A DNA stretch of 64,000 nt from Pseudomonas sp. GV071 (lineage in GTDB: Bacteria; Pseudomonadota; Gammaproteobacteria; Pseudomonadales; Pseudomonadaceae), in the NCBI RefSeq assembly GCF_003050835.1, contig NZ_QAOJ01000003.1, positions 1-64,000 on the forward strand, written 5' to 3'. A program made the position numbers and the translations under genes. The number at the start of each line of letters is the position of its first letter. The first letter of the stretch is position 1. The notes under the pieces were generated by a model. The model was not told where the DNA came from and did no database searches. It saw nothing but the letters and a program-made list of their open reading frames with translations. This document shows positions 35,166-43,570 of this stretch, one piece after another.

Positions 35166-35888
35166 ATGCGCTTTCTGCCACTCGCCCTTCTGCTGTTCTG
35201 CGCCTGCAGCGCCGCGGATGAGCGCCCCCTGCGTTTTTCGGTGATCGAAAGCTGGGCCATGCCACTGATCAAAGTGGACAACGGTGAAGCCGTGGGCGGC
35301 ATCGTCTATGACCTGCAAATGCGCCTGGCGCAGAAGGTCGGGCGCCGCGCCGAAATGCTCGTGCTGCCACGCAAACGCGTACAGGCCATGCTGGTCCGCG
35401 GCGAGATCGATGTGCGCTGCTACGTGAACCCGACCTGGATGACCGAGTCGCACCACCAGTACATCTGGAGCGTGCCGTTCATGACCCAGCGCGACCTCTT
35501 GGTGGCACGTACTCCGCGTACCGTGACCCTGGAGCAATTGCATGGCGAACTGGTGGGCACGGTGCTCGGGTATGTCTACCCGCAGCTGCAACCCAAGTTT
35601 GACAGCCACGACCTGCAACGCGACGACGCCCGTACCCAGGAACTGGCGCTGCTCAAGCTCGACGCCGGGCGCAACAACTACGCGGTCAGCAGCGAGCTGA
35701 CCCTGAACTGGTTCAATCGCGATCAACCGCCACACCACAAACTGCAACCCTTGCTGGAACTGTCCTCGGACCTGGCCTCGTGCATTGTCCGCGACGAACC
35801 CGACGTACCGACCATGGCGCTGCTGCGTGCGATGGTGCAAATGAGCAACGACGGCGAATTTGAAAAAATCCTCGCCCGCTACCGCTAA
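35166..35888 (+). CDS. Periplasmic solute-binding protein, family 3-like
   Basis: A 240-residue protein from the ATG at 35166. The signal peptide is FLPLALLLFCACSA, possibly a lipoprotein-like cysteine near the cleavage site. The mature fold starts LRFSVIESWAMPLIKV, then GGIVYDLQMRLAQKVGR, RVQAMLVRGEIDVRC and ends MSNDGEFEKILARYR, typical of family 3 solute-binding proteins. No transporter genes adjoin. It resembles the orphan at 13.4-14.1 kb in size and layout. The terminator at 35891 ends the transcript. Confidence 0.8.
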   Translation: MRFLPLALLLFCACSAADERPLRFSVIESWAMPLIKVDNGEAVGGIVYDLQMRLAQKVGRRAEMLVLPRKRVQAMLVRGEIDVRCYVNPTWMTESHHQYIWSVPFMTQRDLLVARTPRTVTLEQLHGELVGTVLGYVYPQLQPKFDSHDLQRDDARTQELALLKLDAGRNNYAVSSELTLNWFNRDQPPHHKLQPLLELSSDLASCIVRDEPDVPTMALLRAMVQMSNDGEFEKILARYR

Positions 35889-35890
35889 GC

Positions 35891-35911
35891 CCTATTTTTG
35901 ATAGGTTTTTC
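35891..35911 (+). terminator. Short intrinsic terminator
   Basis: CCTAT / ATAGG arms around TTTTG are followed by TTTTT, two bases past the solute-binding protein stop. The stem is short, so efficiency may be modest. Confidence 0.6.
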
Positions 35912-35975
35912 TGTCACCCTGCCCCATCGGTGAGTACATCACCGCTCGATTGTTTTTCGATTTGAGGCTGTACCC

Positions 35976-37184
35976 ATGACTGATGTATTGCCCGCTGCGG
36001 CGCACACCACGCCAATGGCCAAACGCCTGTCGGCCCGCGCCATTATCTTGATCGAACTGGCCCTGGCACTCGGTGGTTTTGCCATCGGCACCGGCGAATT
36101 TTCGATCATGGGCCTGATGCCCAATGTCGCTGCCGGCCTCGGAATCAGCGAGCCGCAAGTCGGCAATGTGATCAGCACCTACGCCCTGGGTGTGGTGGTG
36201 GGCGCGCCGTTATTGGCGATCCTCGGTTCACGCTTGCCGCGGCGCAGCCTGCTGCTGTTGTTGATGGCGATTTTCGCCGTGGGCAACTTTGCCACCGCGC
36301 TGTCGCCGGACTACCACTCGATGATGCTGTTCCGCTTCTTCGCCGGCCTGCCCCATGGCGCCTACTTTGGTGTGGCGATGCTGGTGGCGGCTAACATGGC
36401 ACCGCCGCACAAACGGGCAAAGGCGGTCAGCCGGGTGATGCTCGGCCTGACCGTGGCGATTCTGGTGGGCAACCCGCTGGCCACCTTGATAGGCCAGTAC
36501 TTCAGTTGGCGTTTTGCCTTTGCCCTGGTCGGCGTGATTGCGCTGTGTACCGTGGCCATGGTCGCCTGGTTTCTGCCACCGGACAGCAGCGAACCACCGA
36601 GCTATCCGATGCGCGAACTGCGCGCCTTCAACCGGCCCCAGGTGTGGCTGGCCCTGGCGATCAGCGCGGTGGGTTTTGCCGGCATGTTCTGCGTGTTCAG
36701 CTACATGGCGCCGACCTTGCTGCAGGTGACCCAGCTGTCCACCGCCTGGATTCCATTTGCCCTGGCCGCGTTTGGCCTGGGCAGCATCGTCGGCAACATG
36801 GTCGGCGGCTGGCTGTTCGATAAATTGCAGTTCAAGGCAGTGGCCTGGCTGCTGGTATGGAGCGCGCTGGTGCTGGTGATTTTCCCCAGCGCTGCGCTGT
36901 CGGCCTGGACCGTACTGCCGGCAGTGTTTGCCGTGGGCACCATGGTGTCGCTCGGCGCACCGCTGCAAACCCATTTGATGGACGTTGCCCAGGAAGCACA
37001 AACCCTGGCAGCCGCCTCCAACCATGCCGCCTTCAACTTCGCCAATGCCCTGGGGCCGTGGCTCGGCGGTATGGCCATCAGCGCCGGGTATGGCTGGACC
37101 TCCACCGGCTACATCGGCGCGGCGACGGCGCTGGCCGGGTTGGTGGTGTTTTTCGTGGCGTGGCGGTTCGAGCCAACGTCGTGA
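35976..37184 (+). CDS. MFS transporter, AraJ-like drug/sugar efflux type
   Basis: A 402-residue protein with twelve predicted helices. After a soluble N-terminus, IELALALGGFAIGTGEFSIMGLMPNVAAGLGIS is the conserved start of the AraJ/YdhP group, and motif A lies in ILGSRLPRRSLLLLLMAI. AraJ-type carriers export arabinose, purines or antibiotics; the substrate is unknown here. It stands alone between a terminator and a REP pair. Confidence 0.88.
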   Translation: MTDVLPAAAHTTPMAKRLSARAIILIELALALGGFAIGTGEFSIMGLMPNVAAGLGISEPQVGNVISTYALGVVVGAPLLAILGSRLPRRSLLLLLMAIFAVGNFATALSPDYHSMMLFRFFAGLPHGAYFGVAMLVAANMAPPHKRAKAVSRVMLGLTVAILVGNPLATLIGQYFSWRFAFALVGVIALCTVAMVAWFLPPDSSEPPSYPMRELRAFNRPQVWLALAISAVGFAGMFCVFSYMAPTLLQVTQLSTAWIPFALAAFGLGSIVGNMVGGWLFDKLQFKAVAWLLVWSALVLVIFPSAALSAWTVLPAVFAVGTMVSLGAPLQTHLMDVAQEAQTLAAASNHAAFNFANALGPWLGGMAISAGYGWTSTGYIGAATALAGLVVFFVAWRFEPTS

Positions 37185-37188
37185 TCTC

Positions 37189-37251
37189 GTAGGAGCGGCT
37201 TCAGCCGCGATGCTTGTGATCTAAAAGCATCGCGGCTGAAGCCGCTCCTAC
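37189..37251. repeat. REP pair
   Basis: gtaggagcggcttcagccgcgatgc and its complete opposed copy flank a short centre (ttgtgatctaaa). The arms are nearly perfect over 25 bases. It lies between the convergent MFS and cupin genes, where it could act as a transcription barrier for both. Confidence 0.9.
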
Positions 37252-37267
37252 ACGAAAAGCACTCGGT

Positions 37268-37684
37268 TTATTGGTCAGGGGCCAACGGCTTTACCAACGG
37301 CGCCTTGCCGTCGGAAAGCAACCAGGCCACCAGCACCGCCGGTTTGTTCTTGCTCGGATTACGGGTCACCCGATGCTCCTGCCCTGGCGCCTCGTACCAG
37401 GCATCACCGGCCTTGTACGTCTGCACCGGGGCGTTATCCAACTGCGACTCCACCACCCCGGAAACCACCACCACAAACACCGGCCCCGGATGGGTATGCG
37501 GGCGCGAAGTGGCGCCCGGGGCGAACTCGACGCGCAGTGCCTTGGCATCCGAGCCGACCGCTGCGGGCAATTGCGCGTGCGCCACTGGTGTTACCGTTTC
37601 ATCCCCCGCCCCGCCACCGTGGGCGTTGGCCAGTCCGCTAAATAGGGCAAGCGCCAGCGCCGCTACTCGAAATGAATGGTTCAT
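37268..37684 (-). CDS. Secreted cupin-domain protein
   Basis: A 138-residue protein from the ATG at 37684 with a signal peptide (VAALALALFSGLANAHGGG). The cupin motif 1 is LRVEFAPGATSRPHTHPGPVFVVVVSG and motif 2 is AWYEAPGQEHRVTRN; the metal-binding His residues are present. It probably binds a metal and a small ligand. It starts two bases after the AhpD-like gene stop, so they form an operon. Confidence 0.85.
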   Translation of the reverse strand: MNHSFRVAALALALFSGLANAHGGGAGDETVTPVAHAQLPAAVGSDAKALRVEFAPGATSRPHTHPGPVFVVVVSGVVESQLDNAPVQTYKAGDAWYEAPGQEHRVTRNPSKNKPAVLVAWLLSDGKAPLVKPLAPDQ

Positions 37685-37686
37685 GA

Positions 37687-38130
37687 TCACACCGCCGGCT
37701 GCATGGCGAAGCCCACACCAAAACGGTTCCAGGCATTGATGGTAGCGATGGCGAAAGTCAGGTCGGCCAGTTCGCGTTCGTTGAACTGCTCAGCGACCTC
37801 GGCATATACCGCGTCCGGCGCGCCGCGTTCGGCCAGCAGAGTGAGGGTCTCGGTCCACAGCAGGGCAGCGCGTTCACGCTCACTGAAAAACGGCGTTTCG
37901 TGCCAGGCCGAGAGAGCGAAAATGCGCCGTGGGGTTTCACCCAGTTTGATTGCGTCGGCGGTGTGCATGTCGATGCAGTAAGCGCAGCCATTGAGTTGCG
38001 AGGCGCGGATTTTCACCAGTTCGTGCAGGGACTTTTCCAGCGACGACTCGCCCATGGCTTTTTCCAGACCCAGCAGCGCTTTGAAAGCGTGTGGGGCGAC
38101 TTGGGCGTAGTTGACTCGTGCGTTGCTCAT
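37687..38130 (-). CDS. Carboxymuconolactone decarboxylase/AhpD-like protein
   Basis: A 147-residue protein from the ATG at 38130, with a run-on frame upstream ignored. The redox motif is NGCAYCIDMHTADA, CxxC followed by H at about residues 50-58, as in AhpD-like alkylhydroperoxidases; LHELVKIRASQ and ELADLTFAIATINAWNR are also typical. It may reduce peroxides or be part of detoxification. It lies upstream of the cupin gene and diverges from a LysR regulator. Confidence 0.88.
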   Translation of the reverse strand: MSNARVNYAQVAPHAFKALLGLEKAMGESSLEKSLHELVKIRASQLNGCAYCIDMHTADAIKLGETPRRIFALSAWHETPFFSERERAALLWTETLTLLAERGAPDAVYAEVAEQFNERELADLTFAIATINAWNRFGVGFAMQPAV

Positions 38131-38246
38131 GTTGGTAATCCTCAACGTGCCCCGGCTGGATGCCGGGAATGGGCTTACTGTATTGCTCACGATTCTTTGG
38201 ATAAACCGGCTAGACTCGGAAACATTAGACGATTAACCGGACAATC

Positions 38247-39161
38247 ATGGCCTTCGACCGACTCGATGCAATGCGTGCGTTCTGCAGGATTGTGGAACTG
38301 GGCAGTTTCACCCGCGCCGCCGAGGCTTTGGTCACGGCCAAGACCACCTTGTCCGGGCAGATCCAGGCGCTGGAAAGCCAGCTCGGGGTAAAACTGCTGC
38401 ACCGCACCACCCGCCGCGTATCGCCGACCACCGATGGCGCCGCCTACTACGAACGGGCGCGGGCGCTGCTCGAAGACATGGACGAACTGGAAGCCAGCGT
38501 CTCGCAAACCCGCACCCTGGCCCGCGGCAAAGTGCGGGTGGACATGCCCTCGCCGGTCGGGCGCTTTTTGCTGATTCCCGCCCTGCCGGATTTTGTCGCC
38601 CAATACCCGGAGATCCAGCTCGACCTGGGCTGCAGCGAGCGGGTGGTGGACCTGGTGCAAGAAGGTGTCGACTGCGCGATTCGCGGCGGCACCGTCACCG
38701 ACCCCGACCTGGTCTGCCGCGCCATCGGCCAGATGCGTTTTGTGCTCTGCGCCGCGCCGCACTACCTGCACGGCAAGCCAGCGATTCACAGCCCGGTCGA
38801 CCTCGCCCAGCACCGTTTTCTCGCCTTCGTGTTCCCCGCCAGCGGCCGGCAAAACCCGGTGCGTTTGCAGCGCGGCGACGACAGCGTGCTGCTCGAACAA
38901 ACCCCGGCCATGCGCTTCAACAGTGGCGGCGCCTATATGGCGGCGGCCGAGGCCGGGCTGGGGTTTGTCGCCGTGCCGCTGTGCGAGGCGCAAGCGTTGC
39001 TGCACAGCGGCAAGCTGGTGCAAGTGCTGCCGGACTGGAGCCTGGCGAGCATGCCGATGAGCTTGGTCTACCCCTATGCCCGGCGCTTGTCGGCACGGGT
39101 TCGGGCGTTTACCGAGTGGGCGGTGAACACCATGGCTGAGGACCCGTTGTGGCGGTTGTGA
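38247..39161 (+). CDS. LysR-type regulator, probably of the AhpD-like/cupin operon
   Basis: A 304-residue LTTR. The helix-turn-helix is at residues about 18-42 (GSFTRAAEALVTAKTTLSGQIQALE); the effector domain begins near 90 (GKVRVDMPSPVGRFLLIPALPDFVAQYP), as in CrgA/AaeR-like regulators. The 116-base divergent region to the AhpD-like gene likely contains its binding site. Regulation of that operon is inferred from orientation. Confidence 0.9.
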   Translation: MAFDRLDAMRAFCRIVELGSFTRAAEALVTAKTTLSGQIQALESQLGVKLLHRTTRRVSPTTDGAAYYERARALLEDMDELEASVSQTRTLARGKVRVDMPSPVGRFLLIPALPDFVAQYPEIQLDLGCSERVVDLVQEGVDCAIRGGTVTDPDLVCRAIGQMRFVLCAAPHYLHGKPAIHSPVDLAQHRFLAFVFPASGRQNPVRLQRGDDSVLLEQTPAMRFNSGGAYMAAAEAGLGFVAVPLCEAQALLHSGKLVQVLPDWSLASMPMSLVYPYARRLSARVRAFTEWAVNTMAEDPLWRL

Positions 39162-39175
39162 GCACCTTTCCCCGG

Positions 39176-39200
39176 AATCGAGGCTGAAGCCTCTCCCATA
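39176..39200. repeat. Single REP copy
   Basis: gaatcgaggctgaagcctctccca is a single REP arm of the 'gcctctccca' type, like the one at 341, with no clear opposed copy. Confidence 0.65.
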
Positions 39201-39306
39201 AAGGACTGCGCTTTTAAACTACCCAACCAAAGCTGGGGCGCCGAGACTCGGCGGTCACTACCCCAGCCTCTACACTGGCCTCCCCTTCCCCAGCAGGCCA
39301 GCGCCC

Positions 39307-40044
39307 ATGCGTACGCTTTACCAGTTCCCGATCTCCCACTACTGCGAAAAGACCCGCTGGCACCTGGACCACAAAGGCCTGGCCTATCAGGTAGACGACC
39401 TCTTTCCCGGCCTGCACCGCTTGCAAAGCCGGCGCCTGGCCGGTATCGACACGCTGCCGATTCTGCGTGACGGCGCCGAGGTGGTGGGCGACTCCAGCAC
39501 CATCGCCCTGTACTTGGAACAGCACTACCCCAACGCCCCGCTGCTGCCCGCCGATGCCGAGCAGCGCACCGCAGTGCTGGAACTGGAAGAACACTTCGAC
39601 CGCATGGGCGTGCACGTACGCCGCTGGCTGTATGGGCAGATCCGTGACTGGCGCACGGTGATGCTGGCGATGCTCAAACCTTATCGCCCGCTGTTCGGCC
39701 TGCGCGATGCGATGAAGCCGGTGCTACGCAACGGCGTGTTGCGCCTGTACGGCGTCACGCCGCCACGGGTGGAGAAGTCGCGGCTTGAATTGCTCGAAGG
39801 GTTGAAGCTGATTGAACAACTGACTGACAACGACCCGGCGCGCTACCTGGTGGGCGAGCGCCTTAGCCTGGCAGATATCGCCGCGGCGGCCTTGTATGCG
39901 CCGATCTTTACCCCGGCAGGCACACCCTGGGCCGAGATCAGCGGCCATGATGGCGAGACCCAGGGTTTTCTCGATGAGCTGCATGCGCGCCCGGCCGGGC
40001 AGTGGATCATGCGCCGCTACGCCGAAGACCGCGCACGGCGCTAA
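39307..40044 (+). CDS. Glutathione S-transferase family protein
   Basis: A 245-residue protein. The N-terminal thioredoxin-like domain has LYQFPISHYCEKTRWHLDHKGL, where SHYCEK matches the catalytic-site pattern of GSTs, then DTLPILRDGAEVVGDSSTIALYLEQHYP with the glutathione-binding DSS. The C-terminal helical domain includes RLSLADIAAAALYAP. It probably conjugates or reduces with glutathione. The exact class is unclear. Confidence 0.85.
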   Translation: MRTLYQFPISHYCEKTRWHLDHKGLAYQVDDLFPGLHRLQSRRLAGIDTLPILRDGAEVVGDSSTIALYLEQHYPNAPLLPADAEQRTAVLELEEHFDRMGVHVRRWLYGQIRDWRTVMLAMLKPYRPLFGLRDAMKPVLRNGVLRLYGVTPPRVEKSRLELLEGLKLIEQLTDNDPARYLVGERLSLADIAAAALYAPIFTPAGTPWAEISGHDGETQGFLDELHARPAGQWIMRRYAEDRARR

Positions 40045-40071
40045 GGCGTTCTTTCGATGAAATGCGCTACC

Positions 40072-40138
40072 TGTGCGAGGGGCTTGAGCCGCGAGCTTTT
40101 AAAACATCAAAAGCATCGCGGCTGAAGCCCCTCCCACG
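40072..40138. repeat. REP pair, partly degenerate
   Basis: gcgaggggcttgagccgcgagc is opposed to gcatcgcggctgaagcccctcccac across an A-rich centre. It lies between the convergent GST and HD-GYP genes. Confidence 0.75.
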
Positions 40139-40152
40139 GAGCGAGACAAGAC

Positions 40153-42228
40153 TCAAACCACTGCAGGCTTGAGAAACGCCTCGATATCCACCTCATCGAT
40201 CTGCTCCACCTGCAGGTGCTTTTTCGCGTAGCGCAGCGGCATTCCCGATTGCAGGAACAGGGCAAACAGGTCGGCGTCGATATGGCCCTTGTCGCGCAGG
40301 TTGGCGAGGATGCGCACCGACTCGGAAAGGGTCTTGGCTTTTTTGTACGGGCGGTCGGAGGCGGTCAGCGCTTCGAACACGTCGGCAATCGCCATGATCC
40401 GCGCCGGGATCGACAGTTTGTCTTTATCCAGTTGCCGCGGGTAGCCAGTGCCCAGCAGGTTTTCATGGTGGGTACCGGCGTATTCCGGCACCCGCTTGAG
40501 GTTGCGCGGCAGCGGCAGGTTCTCCAGCATCATGATGGTCTGGATGATGTGTTCGTTGATCTTGAAGCGCTCTTCTTCGGTCAGAGTGCCGCGGCTGACA
40601 CTCAGGTTGTAGAGCTCGCCGTAGTTGTACAGGTGCTCGGGCACCGTCACCTTGAAGCCGTATTTGGCGTCGAACTCGCGGCCGGCCGTGCGCGGGAAAA
40701 TATGCTGCGCTTTGTCCGCCAGCAGGCTTTCCTGGGCTGGCAGTTCGGCTATCGGGAGATGTTCCACGCGGTGCAGTTCGGCTTGCGACAACCCCAGGCG
40801 ATCATCGAAATGGCGCAGCCACGGGCGCTGGCCAATGTGCTGCAGGCGTTCGATGCGCTCGGGCGCCATCAGCTCGCTGCCGATATTGCACTCGGCGACA
40901 TAGGCGAACTCGTCCTGCAACTGCACTAGCACCCGTTGGTATTCAGCCCGCGCGCCGTCTTCGTCGACACCGTCCCGAATGGCCTGCAGGCAGGCGATAT
41001 GGGCGTCGCGAAGGAGCACTTCGAAGCGCATGCGCACTTCGTGAATGCGGTTGTAGATGGTCTCCAGCTTGGTCGCCTTGTCCACCACGTGCTCGGGGGT
41101 GGTGATCTTGCCGCAGTCGTGCAGCCAGGCGCCGATGCGGAACTCGCGCCACTCGTCAGCGGAGTTGAAACTGAACTCGGCCAGCGGCCCGTGGCTGACT
41201 TTGCAGGCCTCTTCGGCGAGCATCAGGGCCAGCTCCGGCACCCGCTCGCAGTGGGCGCCGGTGTAGGGACTCTTGGCGTCGATGGCACCGGCAAGAATTT
41301 CGATCATGGCGTCGATCAGCGCCTTCTGCGCATCGATCAGGTTGTGGTTGTCGAGGGCGATGGCGGCTTGCGAGGCCAGCGCGCCCACGTACGACAGCAC
41401 CTGCGGCGAGAAGGCCACTACCTCGCCGGTCAGCGGGTCGAGGGCGTTCATGAATTGCAGCACGCCGATCACTTCACCCTGGCGCGGCGCCAATGGCACG
41501 CTGAGCATTGACACGGTGCGATACCCCGACTGGGTATCGAAATGCCGGGTTCCGCTGAGGTCGAAACGGGTTTCGGTGTAGACATCGTCAATCACCACCG
41601 CCTGATTGTGCAGCGCGGTGTAGGTGGACACATGGCGCTCGTTGGGCAGGCCGCTGACCGGGTCGTGCAGAACGATCTCGCTGGCCGGCAGGTCGTCGTC
41701 CATCGAGCGCAAGGCAAAACGCAGGGTGTCGTGTTCGGTCTTCAGGTACATGGTCGCGGCTTGCGCGTTACAGATCTGCTTGCCCTGCATGAGGATGTGC
41801 CGCAGCAGTGCCTCGTGGTCGCGCTCGGAGGACAGCAGCAAACCGTTCTCCACCAGGCTGGCGAGTTTCAGTTGGGTTTCCTGCAGGGTGCGGGTCTGGT
41901 GTTGCAGCGCCGCCTTCATGCTCGAATGGTTGCGGTTGAGGCTGTCGACTTCGTAGAACATCGAGGCCTTGGGCTGCTCGCCGGAAAAATCCATCTCACG
42001 GATCAGCCGCGTGTCTTCGGCCAGGCGCTCGATGGTGCGGTTAATACTGTCCATGCCGTTGAGCGCCAATGGTAGGGTGCACAACAGCACCACCACCGAC
42101 AGCATCAGCACGGTGGTCGCAGGCAGGCCGAAAGTCAGCGCCAGAATGGGCAGTAACTGCAAAACAAAAAACGCGGTTAGAACAACTGACCAGTTCTTTA
42201 AACGGAACTTGAAAAATGCTGTTGTCAT
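40153..42228 (-). CDS. Membrane GAF/HD-GYP domain protein, predicted c-di-GMP phosphodiesterase
   Basis: The 691-residue protein starts at the ATG at 42228. Two N-terminal helices (about 10-55: VVLTAFFVLQLLPILALTFGLP, VLMLSVVVLLCTLPLAL) precede a short linker, a GAF domain (about 120-310) and an HD-GYP domain. HD is in WLHDCGKIT (His370-Asp371), and the HHExxxGxGYP motif is HHENLLGTGYP (about 582). These residues are those needed to hydrolyse c-di-GMP. An insert between the HD core and the GYP part is larger than usual. Its promoter lies opposite that of the FecR-domain gene. Confidence 0.9.
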   Translation of the reverse strand: MTTAFFKFRLKNWSVVLTAFFVLQLLPILALTFGLPATTVLMLSVVVLLCTLPLALNGMDSINRTIERLAEDTRLIREMDFSGEQPKASMFYEVDSLNRNHSSMKAALQHQTRTLQETQLKLASLVENGLLLSSERDHEALLRHILMQGKQICNAQAATMYLKTEHDTLRFALRSMDDDLPASEIVLHDPVSGLPNERHVSTYTALHNQAVVIDDVYTETRFDLSGTRHFDTQSGYRTVSMLSVPLAPRQGEVIGVLQFMNALDPLTGEVVAFSPQVLSYVGALASQAAIALDNHNLIDAQKALIDAMIEILAGAIDAKSPYTGAHCERVPELALMLAEEACKVSHGPLAEFSFNSADEWREFRIGAWLHDCGKITTPEHVVDKATKLETIYNRIHEVRMRFEVLLRDAHIACLQAIRDGVDEDGARAEYQRVLVQLQDEFAYVAECNIGSELMAPERIERLQHIGQRPWLRHFDDRLGLSQAELHRVEHLPIAELPAQESLLADKAQHIFPRTAGREFDAKYGFKVTVPEHLYNYGELYNLSVSRGTLTEEERFKINEHIIQTIMMLENLPLPRNLKRVPEYAGTHHENLLGTGYPRQLDKDKLSIPARIMAIADVFEALTASDRPYKKAKTLSESVRILANLRDKGHIDADLFALFLQSGMPLRYAKKHLQVEQIDEVDIEAFLKPAVV

Positions 42229-42395
42229 ACTGCAACCCGTTATAAGAAATTCCTTTTTGCCGTGATACTGGCAAATCCCATTGATCGCAGCTTTTATAAG
42301 TAGCGACAATACGACCTCACATGCGTCGCACCGTTCTACCCAGCTTGCTCAGAAGGTTTTAAACCCAGGAAATCGGGACATTCAGGGAGACTAGT

Positions 42396-42884
42396 ATGTT
42401 TGTGCCAAAAAAAACCAGCCTTTGGTTATTCAGTGTCATCGCCCCACTGCTTTTTTCCACCTGGCTGCACGCCGCTGAAGAGCCGGCCAAACTACCTGCG
42501 ACCAACGCCAAAGCCATCGGTTATGTGATGAAAACCGAAGGTGATGCCGCCGTGATCGTCGATGGCAAAGCGCAACCGGCCACAGTCGGCATGCCGGTGT
42601 TCGTTGGGAGCTCGATCAAGACCGGTGCCAACGGCTCACTCGGCGTGACCCTGGAAGACAACACGCTGATGTCGTTCGGCCCCAATAGCCAGCTGAGTTT
42701 CGATGCCTTCGTCTATGAGCCCTCGGCGCAAGACCTCAAACTCAGCGCGAAAATCACCCACGGCACGCTCAACTACATCTCCGGGGTGATCGCCAAACTC
42801 AAACCCGAAGCGGTGGAAATCAATACCCCCACTGGCACCATCGGCGTGCGAGGCACCCACTTCCTGGTGAAAGTCGACGGTTGA
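42396..42884 (+). CDS. FecR-domain periplasmic protein
   Basis: A 162-residue protein with a signal peptide (LWLFSVIAPLLFSTWLHAAEEP). The FecR domain covers about 45-162: IGYVMKTEGDAAVIVDGKAQPATVGMP, SIKTGANGSLGVTLEDNTLMSFGPNSQ and INTPTGTIGVRGTHFLVKV. It lacks the usual anti-sigma N-terminal region and so resembles the stand-alone FecR proteins found beside CHASE2 cyclases, probably acting as an external ligand- or peptidoglycan-sensing part. It is co-transcribed with the OmpA-like gene, whose ATG lies nine bases after its stop. Confidence 0.85.
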   Translation: MFVPKKTSLWLFSVIAPLLFSTWLHAAEEPAKLPATNAKAIGYVMKTEGDAAVIVDGKAQPATVGMPVFVGSSIKTGANGSLGVTLEDNTLMSFGPNSQLSFDAFVYEPSAQDLKLSAKITHGTLNYISGVIAKLKPEAVEINTPTGTIGVRGTHFLVKVDG

Positions 42885-42892
42885 GGCGCAGC

Positions 42893-43489
42893 ATGCCCTG
42901 GTCTCTGTTTCGCGGGTTTGCCATGTTGCTGTTGGCCCTGTGTGCCACCGGCTGTGCGTCGAAATCCTATGTGGTGCTGATGGAAAGCCCCGACGGCACC
43001 ACCGGTGCCATCGTGGTCGAAACCGCCAATGGCACTACCCGAGTCGACAAGAAAATGGATGCGGTGGCGCTGGATGGCAAAAGTGCGAAGACCTTTGCCG
43101 TTGAGCAGCCGCGCATCGACCAGGACTTCTCCGCCGCCCTGCAAGCCCAGCCGGCCTTGCCGGTGACCTTCCGCCTGTATTTCGAAACCGGCACGGCCAA
43201 CCTTACCCAGCAATCCAAAGCCGACTTCCAGAACGTGCTGAGCACCCTGCGCGCGCGTGGCCCGTCGGCGGTGTCGGTAATCGGCCACACCGATACCGAA
43301 GGCAAAAGCAGCTGGAATGAGCAGATTGGTCTCAAGCGCGCCAAGGCCATCGCCGAGCTGTTCAAGAAGGAAGGTATTCAGGTGATCGAGCTGGTGGTCA
43401 CCTCCCATGGCGAAAGCAACCTGCTGGTGAAAACCCCGGACGATACGCCCGAGCCGCGTAATAGGCGGGTGGAGATTATTGTTCGGTAG
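42893..43489 (+). CDS. OmpA-family outer membrane lipoprotein
   Basis: A 198-residue protein from the ATG at 42893. The lipobox is in GFAMLLLALCATGCAS. A linker and about 60 residues precede the C-terminal OmpA domain (about 95-198): VTFRLYFETGTANLTQQS, VIGHTDTEGKSSWNEQIGLKRAKAI and PRNRRVEIIV. OmpA domains bind peptidoglycan, so it anchors the envelope. The TAG stop at 43487 lies in the first bases of a palindromic repeat. Confidence 0.9.
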   Translation: MPWSLFRGFAMLLLALCATGCASKSYVVLMESPDGTTGAIVVETANGTTRVDKKMDAVALDGKSAKTFAVEQPRIDQDFSAALQAQPALPVTFRLYFETGTANLTQQSKADFQNVLSTLRARGPSAVSVIGHTDTEGKSSWNEQIGLKRAKAIAELFKKEGIQVIELVVTSHGESNLLVKTPDDTPEPRNRRVEIIVR

Positions 43490-43568
43490 GTTGGGTTGAG
43501 CCGCAGGCGAAGCCCAACGGGATGTGCAAGTTTCGTTGGGCTTCGCCTATGGCTCAACCCAACCTACG
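43486..43568. repeat. GTAGGTTGGGTTGAGC palindromic repeat, complete
   Basis: Two opposed copies (gtaggttgggttgagccgca / ggctcaacccaacctac) flank a short centre. The first bases form the stop of the OmpA-like gene. The convergent cyclase gene ends three bases beyond its far edge. Confidence 0.85.
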
Positions 43569-43570
43569 AC